Shown here piece after piece: positions 49,714 to 57,365 of a stretch of 64,000 bases of DNA. How positions within the stretch are numbered: the first letter of the stretch is position 1; the number at the start of each line of letters is the position of its first letter. The notes beneath the pieces are model-generated. The model made no database searches and was not told the DNA's origin. It saw only the letters and a list, made by a program, of their open reading frames with translations. The stretch is from assembly GCA_036961295.1 (NCBI GenBank), contig JBALVX010000002.1, positions 496,001 to 560,000 of the forward strand, in the 5' to 3' direction. The stretch comes from JAGPUQ01 sp036961295. GTDB taxonomy: Bacteria; Pseudomonadota; Gammaproteobacteria; Pseudomonadales; Porticoccaceae. The translations under genes and the position numbers were made by a program.

Positions 49714-51471
49714 ATGATGATGCTCACCTCTTTCTCCCAAAAGCACCCCGTTCTATGGGCCTACCTGTTCTTCTTCTACTTTTCAGGAGTCTGTCAGGTC
49801 CTCATTTATTCATCCGGCATGTCGGGATCCATCGGCCTGCGAGACGCCCTATTAATGAGCGCCTTATGGTTGGTCCCTATCCTGCTGTGGCCCTCGAAGA
49901 CTCGAATCATTGCCGGATTTATCGGTCTGATCCTCTGGGCTAGCGCTTTAGTAAGCTTGGGATACTGGCTAATTTACGGCCAGGACTTTTCACAAAGCGC
50001 TATCTTCGTGGCCTTTGAGTCTAACTTCACTGAAAGCGGCGAATTTATCAGTTCGTATTTCCGCTGGTGGTATATCCCGGTATTTACTGTATTCAGCGTT
50101 ATTCCATGGCTGCTCTGGAACAAAATACGTCCCTTTGAGCTTAAACGAAACTATCGTTTAAGCCTGGCGACGGTTGTCGTCCTGGTGCTTTCCTGGCCGC
50201 TTACAAATTACGGGCTGATTCGGGGCTACGGTTTTGATGAAGGCGCCTACCACCTAAAAAATCGAATGGAGCCCGCCGTACCCTGGAGCCTGGTAGTCGG
50301 TTTTTCGAAATACCGTGCGCAACTCTCCGCAATGCAAACCAACTTGGCTTTGAATAAGCAAATACCACCACTTGAAAATTTTTCGATCATTTCTATCGAC
50401 ACACCCAAGACCTTAGTTCTGGTGATTGGCGAATCCACCAACCGACAAAGAATGAGTTTGTATGGCTACCCAAGAAACACTACACCTAAGCTGGATGTGA
50501 TTAAAGATACGCTCGTTGTCTTTAACGATGTCATAACACCGCGCCCCTATACCATCGAGGCGCTGCAACAGGTCTTGTCTTTTGCCGACCAACAAAATTT
50601 TTCTGCCTATACAGAAATGCCCACCTTGCTAAATATGATGAAGCAAGCCGGTTACGATATTACCTGGATCACCAACCAACAAACCCAAACGCGACGCAAT
50701 ACCGTACTCACCACATTGTCGCAATTAGCCGATCACCAAATTTATCTTAATAATAACAGGGCACAAAATGCCAGCCAGTATGATGGCCTTGTGCTTTCAC
50801 CCTTTTCGGAAGCCTTAGCGTCCTCCGCCATCAAAAAATTAATTGTGGTACACCTGCTGGGCACCCATCGCAAATATACTTATCGCTATCCACCAGAATT
50901 TGAAAAGTTCCGTCTCGACACCAACACGCCTGCCTGGATCAACGACGACATACTGGTGGAATATAATAGTTACGATAACTCTATTCTTTACAATGATTAT
51001 GTGGTGTCGGAATTAATTACTACCCTCGGCAAAAACCCCGAACAAAGCGCGCTGGTCTATCTTTCCGATCATGGTGAAGAAGTCTACGATTATCCAGACT
51101 CGTTGTTTTGTGGTCGCAACGAAGGCAAGCCCTCTCCAGCAATGTACACCGTGCCTTTTGTTCTGTGGACGAGCCCGGCCTATAGCGACGCTAATAACAC
51201 CACGCAATGGAAGTCTTACGAAAATCGCCCCTATACAACAGCCGACTTCATTTACACCTGGGCTGACATCGCCGGCTTGAATTTTACCGGTATGGATTAC
51301 AGTCGAAGCTTAATTTCCGATAAATTTACGGAGCATCCACGCTGGATTGGCTCACCCGAGGAGAAGAAAGCCCTGCGGAAATATGCGGATGTATTTCAAA
51401 AAATAACTCCCTCCGTTACCGTAAACTCTCCAATTACTTCTAGCGCTAAACCTCCTGTTCTCGCGCTGTAA
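49714..51471 (+). CDS. Phosphoethanolamine transferase (EptA/CptA-like)
   Basis: Inner-membrane enzyme that moves phosphoethanolamine from phosphatidylethanolamine to lipid A or LPS core. 585 residues: five N-terminal membrane helices (to about residue 165), then a periplasmic alkaline-phosphatase-fold domain. The nucleophile is Thr242 in VIGESTNRQRMSLYGY, with Glu240 as metal ligand; LSDHGEEVYDYP completes the zinc site. The sequence looks closer to CptA/EptB-like enzymes than to EptA itself, so the acceptor is uncertain. Preceded by a PmrA-type box, consistent with PmrA-regulated envelope modification. Ends convergent with the hydrolase gene. Confidence 0.92.
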   Translation: MMMLTSFSQKHPVLWAYLFFFYFSGVCQVLIYSSGMSGSIGLRDALLMSALWLVPILLWPSKTRIIAGFIGLILWASALVSLGYWLIYGQDFSQSAIFVAFESNFTESGEFISSYFRWWYIPVFTVFSVIPWLLWNKIRPFELKRNYRLSLATVVVLVLSWPLTNYGLIRGYGFDEGAYHLKNRMEPAVPWSLVVGFSKYRAQLSAMQTNLALNKQIPPLENFSIISIDTPKTLVLVIGESTNRQRMSLYGYPRNTTPKLDVIKDTLVVFNDVITPRPYTIEALQQVLSFADQQNFSAYTEMPTLLNMMKQAGYDITWITNQQTQTRRNTVLTTLSQLADHQIYLNNNRAQNASQYDGLVLSPFSEALASSAIKKLIVVHLLGTHRKYTYRYPPEFEKFRLDTNTPAWINDDILVEYNSYDNSILYNDYVVSELITTLGKNPEQSALVYLSDHGEEVYDYPDSLFCGRNEGKPSPAMYTVPFVLWTSPAYSDANNTTQWKSYENRPYTTADFIYTWADIAGLNFTGMDYSRSLISDKFTEHPRWIGSPEEKKALRKYADVFQKITPSVTVNSPITSSAKPPVLAL

Positions 51472-51481
51472 TCGGGTGGGA

Positions 51482-52423
51482 TTACGGTTGCATGCTGGCC
51501 ACCACAATTTTCACCCACACATCGGCGGCAAGAAACCCGTTAGCCCACGCTCCATCAAAATCTGCGGTGGGCCACTCGTCGACAATTTCGTCCGCGCTTT
51601 TTCCTGCTTTCAATAATTCAGCAATGTTACTTTCAACTTCGGCAAGCATATCGCGGTAGGCTTGCAGATCAGCTTTGTTGGCAAGTGCACCGTGGCCGGG
51701 AATAATTTTGCTCTCGTCATTGGCAATAGCCAGGACTTGATCGGCTGCAGCGATTAGTCCGGCAATGCTGCCGCCGGAATCCACATCGATAAACGGGTAC
51801 ATACGGTTAAAAAAGGTGTCGCCCATATGGATGACATTGGCGTTGTTAAAGACGATCAGCGCATCGCCGTCGGTGTGAGCATTGGGGGCATGTCGTAAGC
51901 TCAGGTCGTCGCCGTTCAAGTGCAAGCTCATTTCTTCGCTAAAGGTAATCACCGGCAATGCAGCTTTGGGCGATGGCGGCTTGTGCATATTAAACAGCGG
52001 GATAGTTTTTTCGCCTTTTAATGCTTCGCGCACATTCTCGTGGGCGATGATAACCGCACCCTCGCCACCAAAGTGTTCGTTGCCGCCGGTGTGGTCGCCA
52101 TGCCAATGGGTGTTGATCAAAAACCGGGGGCTGCTGCCGGCCAGATCATTGCCAGACAGGCTATTGATAGCGGCCTGAATTTTATCGGCGAGGGGGGCGT
52201 ACTGGTCGTCGATAATAAAAGTGCCGTCTTCACCAATGGACAGCCCCATATTGCCGCCATTGCCCATCAACATATACAAGCCAGCGCCGAGGGGAATAGG
52301 TTTAATTTCAACTTCATCCCAGTGCTCGCTGGCCAAAACCCCAAAGCTTGTGGTCACCAGTGTGATGGCAATACTTAAGGTAATACCCAAGGTACGACCA
52401 AGATGCTGAATAATTTTTTTCAT
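51482..52423 (-). CDS. Exported metallo-beta-lactamase-fold hydrolase
   Basis: A 313-residue MBL-superfamily protein with a signal peptide ending near GVLAS. The metal motif HWHGDHTGGN (HxHxDH) is followed by a later HAPNAHTDGD and HMGDTFFNRMYPFID, and IIPGHGA closes the site. This set is typical of periplasmic MBL-fold hydrolases of the glyoxalase-II-like or quinoprotein-relay-associated type. True beta-lactamase activity is not implied. GGAG precedes the ATG. Substrate unknown. Confidence 0.9.
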   Translation of the reverse strand: MKKIIQHLGRTLGITLSIAITLVTTSFGVLASEHWDEVEIKPIPLGAGLYMLMGNGGNMGLSIGEDGTFIIDDQYAPLADKIQAAINSLSGNDLAGSSPRFLINTHWHGDHTGGNEHFGGEGAVIIAHENVREALKGEKTIPLFNMHKPPSPKAALPVITFSEEMSLHLNGDDLSLRHAPNAHTDGDALIVFNNANVIHMGDTFFNRMYPFIDVDSGGSIAGLIAAADQVLAIANDESKIIPGHGALANKADLQAYRDMLAEVESNIAELLKAGKSADEIVDEWPTADFDGAWANGFLAADVWVKIVVASMQP

Positions 52424-52561
52424 GATGAAGACTCCTGTTAAGTCACTTCCGGGTTTTTATCTAATCTCGAGTAGCATAGCAGCCCTCCACGGCGGTGCAA
52501 ACAACTTGAGTAAATGGCCCGAGAACCCCCGCCGGCCCTCGTATCCCCTGCAGGCTGTCTA

Positions 52562-52567
52562 TATAAT
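52562..52567 (+). promoter_or_regulatory. Probable -10 element for glyQ
   Basis: TATAAT 28 bp before the GTG at 52595. If real, transcription begins near 52574, downstream of the earlier in-frame ATG at 52514, supporting the GTG start. No good -35 is seen. Confidence 0.45.
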
Positions 52568-52594
52568 TGCGGCTTTTCCTCACGGGGTATTCCA

Positions 52595-53539
52595 GTGGCC
52601 GCAGCGGACGTTTCAACATTTCAGGGATTGATCCTGGCCTTACAGGAATATTGGGCGCGCCAGGGCTGTGTGATTTTGCAGCCTTTGGATATGGAGGTGG
52701 GCGCAGGTACCTTTCACCCGGCGACATTTTTGCGCGCTATCGGCCCAGAAAACTGGAGCAGCGCCTATGTACAACCCTGTCGCCGACCCACCGATGGCCG
52801 CTACGGGGAGAACCCCAATCGCTTGCAACACTACTATCAGTTTCAAGTGGTACTCAAGCCCTCACCGGACAATATTCAGGACTTGTATCTCGGCTCGTTA
52901 AAAGAGCTGGGCTTTGATACCTCCGTACACGATATTCGCTTCGTCGAAGATAACTGGGAATCGCCCACACTGGGTGCCTGGGGTTTGGGCTGGGAAGTCT
53001 GGCTCAACGGTATGGAGGTGACGCAATTCACCTATTTTCAGCAAGTGGGCGGCCTGGAATGCTATCCGGTGACGGGTGAAATCACCTACGGCCTGGAACG
53101 TCTGGCCATGTATTTACAGGGCGTCGATAGTATTTTTGACCTGGTATGGACCCGCACCAGCGACGGCAACACCGTGACTTACGGCGATGTCTTTCACCAA
53201 AATGAGGTGGAGATGTCGCACTTTAATTTTGAAGAGGCCGATGTGGATTTTCTGTTTCAAACCTTTGATGCCTGCGAGCGCGACAGCAAACGCCTGGTCG
53301 AGAAGGGCCTGCCCCTGCCCGCTTATGAAATGGTGATGAAGGCCTCCCATGCCTTTAACCTGCTCGATGCCCGCCACGCGATTTCGGTCACCGAGCGACA
53401 ACGCTTTATTTTGCGGGTACGCACGCTATCTCGCGCCGTTGCCCAGGCCTATTTCGATTCCCGACTCGCGCTGGGTTTCCCCCTCGCCGATAAGGCCATT
53501 GCCCAAGAGGTGATTCAAGCTGCCGGGGGAAAATCATGA
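52595..53539 (+). CDS. glyQ: Glycine--tRNA ligase alpha subunit
   Basis: Catalytic alpha subunit of the alpha2beta2 bacterial glycyl-tRNA synthetase; charges tRNA-Gly. About 314 residues. The family core begins STFQGLILALQEYWARQGCV and includes MEVGAGTFHPATFLRAIGPE, the RRPTDGRYGENPNRLQHYYQ region and GGLECYPVTGEITYGLERLA. The start is placed at GTG 52595 from family alignment and the upstream -10; the longer frame from ATG 52514 adds 27 unrelated residues. Overlaps glyS by 4 bp. Confidence 0.95.
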   Translation: MAAADVSTFQGLILALQEYWARQGCVILQPLDMEVGAGTFHPATFLRAIGPENWSSAYVQPCRRPTDGRYGENPNRLQHYYQFQVVLKPSPDNIQDLYLGSLKELGFDTSVHDIRFVEDNWESPTLGAWGLGWEVWLNGMEVTQFTYFQQVGGLECYPVTGEITYGLERLAMYLQGVDSIFDLVWTRTSDGNTVTYGDVFHQNEVEMSHFNFEEADVDFLFQTFDACERDSKRLVEKGLPLPAYEMVMKASHAFNLLDARHAISVTERQRFILRVRTLSRAVAQAYFDSRLALGFPLADKAIAQEVIQAAGGKS

Positions 53540-55635
53540 GCGCAGATTTTCTCGTTGAACTCGGCACCGAAGAACTGCCGCCGAAAGCACTTAAAACTCT
53601 AATGGACGCCTTCGTTACCGGTGTTGCAGACGGCCTGCAAAAAGCCGAACTCAGCTACTCCGATATTAAGGGCTTTGCCAGCCCGCGACGTTTGGCCCTT
53701 GTGGTTACCGATCTCGCCGACACCCAAAACGATATCGTGATTGAGAAACTTGGCCCGCTGGTAAGTGCGGCGTTTGACGCCGACGGCCAACCTACCAAAG
53801 CCGCCCAAGGTTTTGCTCGCGGTTGTGGTCTTGGCGCTACCAGCGACGACCTTGCCACCCTTGAACACGTTGACACCGACAAAGGCCCCAAGCTCTGTTA
53901 CCGGGACACCAAAGCCGGAGCCACCACCACTGAACTAGCACCGGGCATTGTCAGCGCCGCACTCAAGTCGTTGCCGGTTCCGAAACGTATGCGTTGGGGT
54001 TCCCGGCGACAGGAATTCGTCCGCCCGGCCCATTGGTTAGTGATGTTATTTGGCAAGCAGGTGCTGCCCGGCGACATTCTCGGTTTGCAGGCGGGACGCT
54101 TGTCTCGCGGTCACCGGGTGCATTGCGACCAGGACATCAGTATCGAATCACCGGCTAACTATTGCGCACAGTTGCGCGAAGCTTACGTGCTCGCCGATTT
54201 TGACGAGCGCCGTGAACATATCCGTCAACACGTCAACGCCCTTGCCGTCGAGGCCGGTGGCGTCGCGGTAATGGATGACGCTCTGCTCGACGAAGTCACC
54301 GCACTGAACGAGTGGCCAAACCCCTTACTCGGCCGCTTTGACAAGGTCTTTTTGGAGGTTCCCCAGGAAGCCCTGGTGTCCTCCATGCAGGAACATCAAA
54401 AATATTTCCCGGTGGTGGACGAAGCCGGAACTATGTTGCCGCTGTTTATTACCGTTGCCAATATTGCAAGCAAGGCTCCAGAGCAGGTCATTGCCGGTAA
54501 CGAGCGCGTGATTCGCCCACGCTTTGCCGATGCCAAGTTCTTTTACGAAACCGATCTTAAAACTGATTTGTCCGCACAGCGGGAACGTTTAAAAAATATT
54601 GTTTACCAGGATAAGCTCGGCTCCGTGTTTGATAAAACGGAACGCGTCGCCAAACTCGCTTGCGCCATCGCCCCCCATGTGGGCGCACCGGAAAATCTCG
54701 CTCAGCGTGCCGCCGAACTCAGCAAGTCCGATTTAGTAAGCGAGATGGTGCTGGAGTTCAGCGACCTGCAAGGCACGATGGGGCGTTATTACGCTCATCA
54801 TGATGGCGAAGATGCACAAGTCGCCGATGCCTTGTTCGAACAATACCTGCCACGCTTTGCCGGTGACGAACTTCCCACCAACCCGGTCGGTATTGCCCTC
54901 GCTCTGGCTGATCGCCTCGATACCCTGAGTGGTATTTTTGGAATTGGCCAAAGTCCTTCCGGCTCCCGCGACCCCTTTGGATTACGCCGCGCCAGCCTGG
55001 CGGTATTGCGCATCTTGATTGAACGAAAGATTGATCTCGACCTCGGTGAATTTATTGCGCTCGCAGCAGCGGGTCACGGCGAACTACCGGAGCAGGATGG
55101 ACTGGTTGCGCAGGTTCAGGATTACGTACTTGGCCGCTTACGGGCGCTGTGCGAGGAAAGCCATATTCCTGCCGAAATGTTTTTGTCAGTTGCGGTCAAA
55201 CAATTAAGTAAGCCTCTCGACATTCATCGCCGCATCCTCGCGGTTAACACTTTTGCAAAACTCCCCGAAGCAGCGAGTCTAGCCGCCGCTAATAAAAGGG
55301 TGTCGAATATCCTGCAAAAACAAGATGCCTCGTCACTGACTGGCGACGTCGATACCGCTTTATTTGAGAATGATGCGGAACACACTTTGTGGGCAACCCT
55401 GTCTGAAATGGGCGAGCACGCGCAACCCCTTATCGACAAGGGCGACTACGAAGCGGCGCTGTCCCTGCTCGCCGGGCTGCGCGAGCCGGTGGATGCCTAC
55501 TTCGACTCCGTGATGGTTATGGCCGATGACGAGGCCATTCGTCTTAACCGCTGTCGGGTGCTGGCAAAATTACGCCATTTATTTTTAGAGGTGGCCGACG
55601 TTTCGCTGCTGGCCAGTAAAGTGGGCGCAAACTGA
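53536..55635 (+). CDS. glyS: Glycine--tRNA ligase beta subunit
   Basis: Beta subunit of glycyl-tRNA synthetase, 699 residues, carrying tRNA-recognition and HD-like domains. Starts ADFLVELGTEELPPKALKTL, the family N-terminus, with QEALVSSMQEHQKYFPVVD and a C-terminal ALERP-type anticodon-binding region (VDAYFDSVMVMADDEAIRLN). Start ATG overlaps the glyQ stop, so the two subunits are translationally coupled. gmhB starts on the last base of the glyS stop. Confidence 0.96.
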   Translation: MSADFLVELGTEELPPKALKTLMDAFVTGVADGLQKAELSYSDIKGFASPRRLALVVTDLADTQNDIVIEKLGPLVSAAFDADGQPTKAAQGFARGCGLGATSDDLATLEHVDTDKGPKLCYRDTKAGATTTELAPGIVSAALKSLPVPKRMRWGSRRQEFVRPAHWLVMLFGKQVLPGDILGLQAGRLSRGHRVHCDQDISIESPANYCAQLREAYVLADFDERREHIRQHVNALAVEAGGVAVMDDALLDEVTALNEWPNPLLGRFDKVFLEVPQEALVSSMQEHQKYFPVVDEAGTMLPLFITVANIASKAPEQVIAGNERVIRPRFADAKFFYETDLKTDLSAQRERLKNIVYQDKLGSVFDKTERVAKLACAIAPHVGAPENLAQRAAELSKSDLVSEMVLEFSDLQGTMGRYYAHHDGEDAQVADALFEQYLPRFAGDELPTNPVGIALALADRLDTLSGIFGIGQSPSGSRDPFGLRRASLAVLRILIERKIDLDLGEFIALAAAGHGELPEQDGLVAQVQDYVLGRLRALCEESHIPAEMFLSVAVKQLSKPLDIHRRILAVNTFAKLPEAASLAAANKRVSNILQKQDASSLTGDVDTALFENDAEHTLWATLSEMGEHAQPLIDKGDYEAALSLLAGLREPVDAYFDSVMVMADDEAIRLNRCRVLAKLRHLFLEVADVSLLASKVGAN

Positions 55636-56201
55636 TGCCGCTGATTATTCTCGACCGCGATGGTGTTATCAATGCGGATTCCGATGACTACATAAAAACT
55701 CTAGATGAATGGCAAGCCCTGCCGGGTAGCATAGAGGCCATCGCCGCGCTCAGCAAAGCCGGTTTTACCGTAGTGGTTGCCACCAACCAGTCCGGCTTGA
55801 GCCGGGGCTTATTTGATCTCGACGACCTCGAAGCGATGCACGAACAGCTTCGCGAATTGGTCGAAGCCGCTGGTGGCGAGATTGCCGGTATTTTTTATTG
55901 CCCCCACCACCCGGACGACAACTGCGACTGCCGCAAACCCAAACCCGGATTATTCGATGCCATCGCTCGCGAACTCGAACTCGATCTGAGCAGCGAACGA
56001 ACCATTGCCGTTGGCGACAGTTTGCGCGACCTGGAAGCCGCCGTCGAAAGCGGTTGTCGACCCGTGTTAGTGCGCACCGGCAAGGGCAGCAAAACCGAAA
56101 GCGAGCTAGTCGAACACCGAAACCCTATTGTTCGCAAAACCGCCGTCTACGACGATCTTCGCGCGGCAGCAACTGAGATCATCAACGGTAATCTCCGGTG
56201 A
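55635..56201 (+). CDS. gmhB: D-glycero-beta-D-manno-heptose-1,7-bisphosphate 7-phosphatase
   Basis: HAD-family phosphatase that removes the 7-phosphate in ADP-heptose synthesis for the LPS inner core. 188 residues. Catalytic Asp motif ILDRDGVINADSDDYI, VVATNQSGLSRGLF, the Cys/His zinc loop YCPHHPDDNCDCRKPKPG and GDSLRDLEAA are all present. Shares the glyQS-gmhB-plsC order common in gammaproteobacteria and overlaps both neighbours. Confidence 0.94.
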   Translation: MPLIILDRDGVINADSDDYIKTLDEWQALPGSIEAIAALSKAGFTVVVATNQSGLSRGLFDLDDLEAMHEQLRELVEAAGGEIAGIFYCPHHPDDNCDCRKPKPGLFDAIARELELDLSSERTIAVGDSLRDLEAAVESGCRPVLVRTGKGSKTESELVEHRNPIVRKTAVYDDLRAAATEIINGNLR

Positions 56202-56917
56202 AGGCGATTTATCTGCTGCGCTCCTTGCTGTTTTATTTCGGCTATTTATCCGCCATTGGTGTTTTTTCACTACTGGGCTGTACGGTCGGCTGGTTACTAC
56301 CGATGAGGCAGCGACAAAGCCTGGTCACCACGGCCAATCAACTGATCGTGCCCTGGTTATGTTTATGCTGTGGCGTGAAGCTAAAAGTCGAGGGCCTGGA
56401 GAATATTCCAGAGGAGCCCTTTGTCGCCCTGAGCAAGCACCAGTCCAGCTGGGAGACTTATTATTTGCAGCGCACGTTGCGTCCAGTGAGCACCATTCTT
56501 AAACGCGAATTATTGCGCATCCCGGTGTTCGGTTGGGGGTTAGCCACCACTGCGCCGATCGCCATTAATCGGGACAATCCCAGGCAAGCGCTGCGGGACG
56601 TGATGGAGCAAGGCAAAGATCGCTTACTCAATAAGAAGATGAATGTGCTGGTTTACCCAGAGGGTACTCGAGTCTCTCCCGGCAACACCCGGAAATTCAA
56701 TCGTAGTGGCGCAGCCCTGGCCATTGCTGCCGGGGTGCCGGTGTTACCGATCTGTCATAACGCTGGAACCTGCTGGCCCGCCCATCGAATCATCAAATAT
56801 CCCGGCACCATTCACGTGGTATTTGGCAAAGCCATTGATCCTAAGGGTTACGATAGCAAAGCGCTCACGGATGAAGTCAGAAACTGGATGGACGTCGCGC
56901 TTAAAAACCTGCCCTAA
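56198..56917 (+). CDS. plsC: 1-acyl-sn-glycerol-3-phosphate acyltransferase
   Basis: Membrane-associated acyltransferase making phosphatidic acid from lysophosphatidic acid. 239 residues with an N-terminal membrane helix (LLRSLLFYFGYLSAIGVFSL). The catalytic box reads KHQSSWET, so the usual HX4D is HX4E, as seen in this clade of short PlsC proteins. The second box VYPEGTRVSPG is intact. The start is GTG, overlapping gmhB by 4 bp. The paralogous domain in the MFS fusion at 27174-29063 keeps the standard HX4D. Confidence 0.92.
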   Translation: MKAIYLLRSLLFYFGYLSAIGVFSLLGCTVGWLLPMRQRQSLVTTANQLIVPWLCLCCGVKLKVEGLENIPEEPFVALSKHQSSWETYYLQRTLRPVSTILKRELLRIPVFGWGLATTAPIAINRDNPRQALRDVMEQGKDRLLNKKMNVLVYPEGTRVSPGNTRKFNRSGAALAIAAGVPVLPICHNAGTCWPAHRIIKYPGTIHVVFGKAIDPKGYDSKALTDEVRNWMDVALKNLP

Positions 56918-56986
56918 AACACCGTCTTAACCCGGCTTTCAAGCTGTGCTAGACTTTCCAACTCAATGGATGGGAGGCGCATGCTG

Positions 56987-57208
56987 ATGAACGACAAGCA
57001 AAAGACTGGGAATGATCCCAGCGACACTAAGCCCGACAGCACCAAACCCGGCAACACCAAACCCGGGGAATACACCGGCCCAGATCAACGCAAGACCGCG
57101 CGACGCGAGAGCACCGATCGACGCGAGGATATTCGTTTCGACATTAAAAACGATGATCGCCGGGACAAGCGAGGCCGCCGCAAGGAAGACAACCTGTTTT
57201 GGGACTAA
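56987..57208 (+). CDS. Small highly charged hypothetical protein
   Basis: About 73 residues. The N-terminal half has an imperfect repeat of Thr-Lys-Pro units (DTKPDSTKPGNTKPGEY). The C-terminal half is dominated by Arg and Asp/Glu (RRESTDRREDIRFDIKNDDR, then RRKEDNLFWD). Probably largely disordered and cytosolic; no family recognised. GGGAGG at 56972-56977 sets the start: ATG 56987 is nine bases away, ATG 56981 only three. It lies 69 bp after plsC and may be in the same transcript. Confidence 0.6.
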   Translation: MNDKQKTGNDPSDTKPDSTKPGNTKPGEYTGPDQRKTARRESTDRREDIRFDIKNDDRRDKRGRRKEDNLFWD

Positions 57209-57332
57209 GTCCGCAGCCCCGTTCCCACAACCACAGCCCCCGTAGCCACAATCGTTAACCAGCGACGTTCCCAGCAGCATTAGCCCTGAAGGTTAACAGG
57301 GCAAGCGAGGGCACAAAATAAGCCTTATCTAG

Positions 57333-57350
57333 AAAGTAAGTACTTACTTT
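57333..57350. repeat. Perfect 18-bp palindrome between convergent gene ends
   Basis: AAAGTAAGTACTTACTTT, followed on the + strand by a T run and placed 15 bp beyond the gyrB stop codon. It may be a weak, AT-rich bidirectional terminator or a dimeric repressor operator. Confidence 0.55.
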
Positions 57351-57365
57351 TTTATCTCCCCGCCG

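Noticed and set aside
51468..51485. Inverted repeat GTAATC-N6-GATTAC over the two convergent stop codons
   Set aside because: Six-base stem without a T run on either strand; too weak to call a terminator.
57283..57302. Hairpin GCCCTG-N8-CAGGGC between the small charged gene and gyrB
   Set aside because: No T run follows and the stem is short; probably chance in GC-rich spacer.
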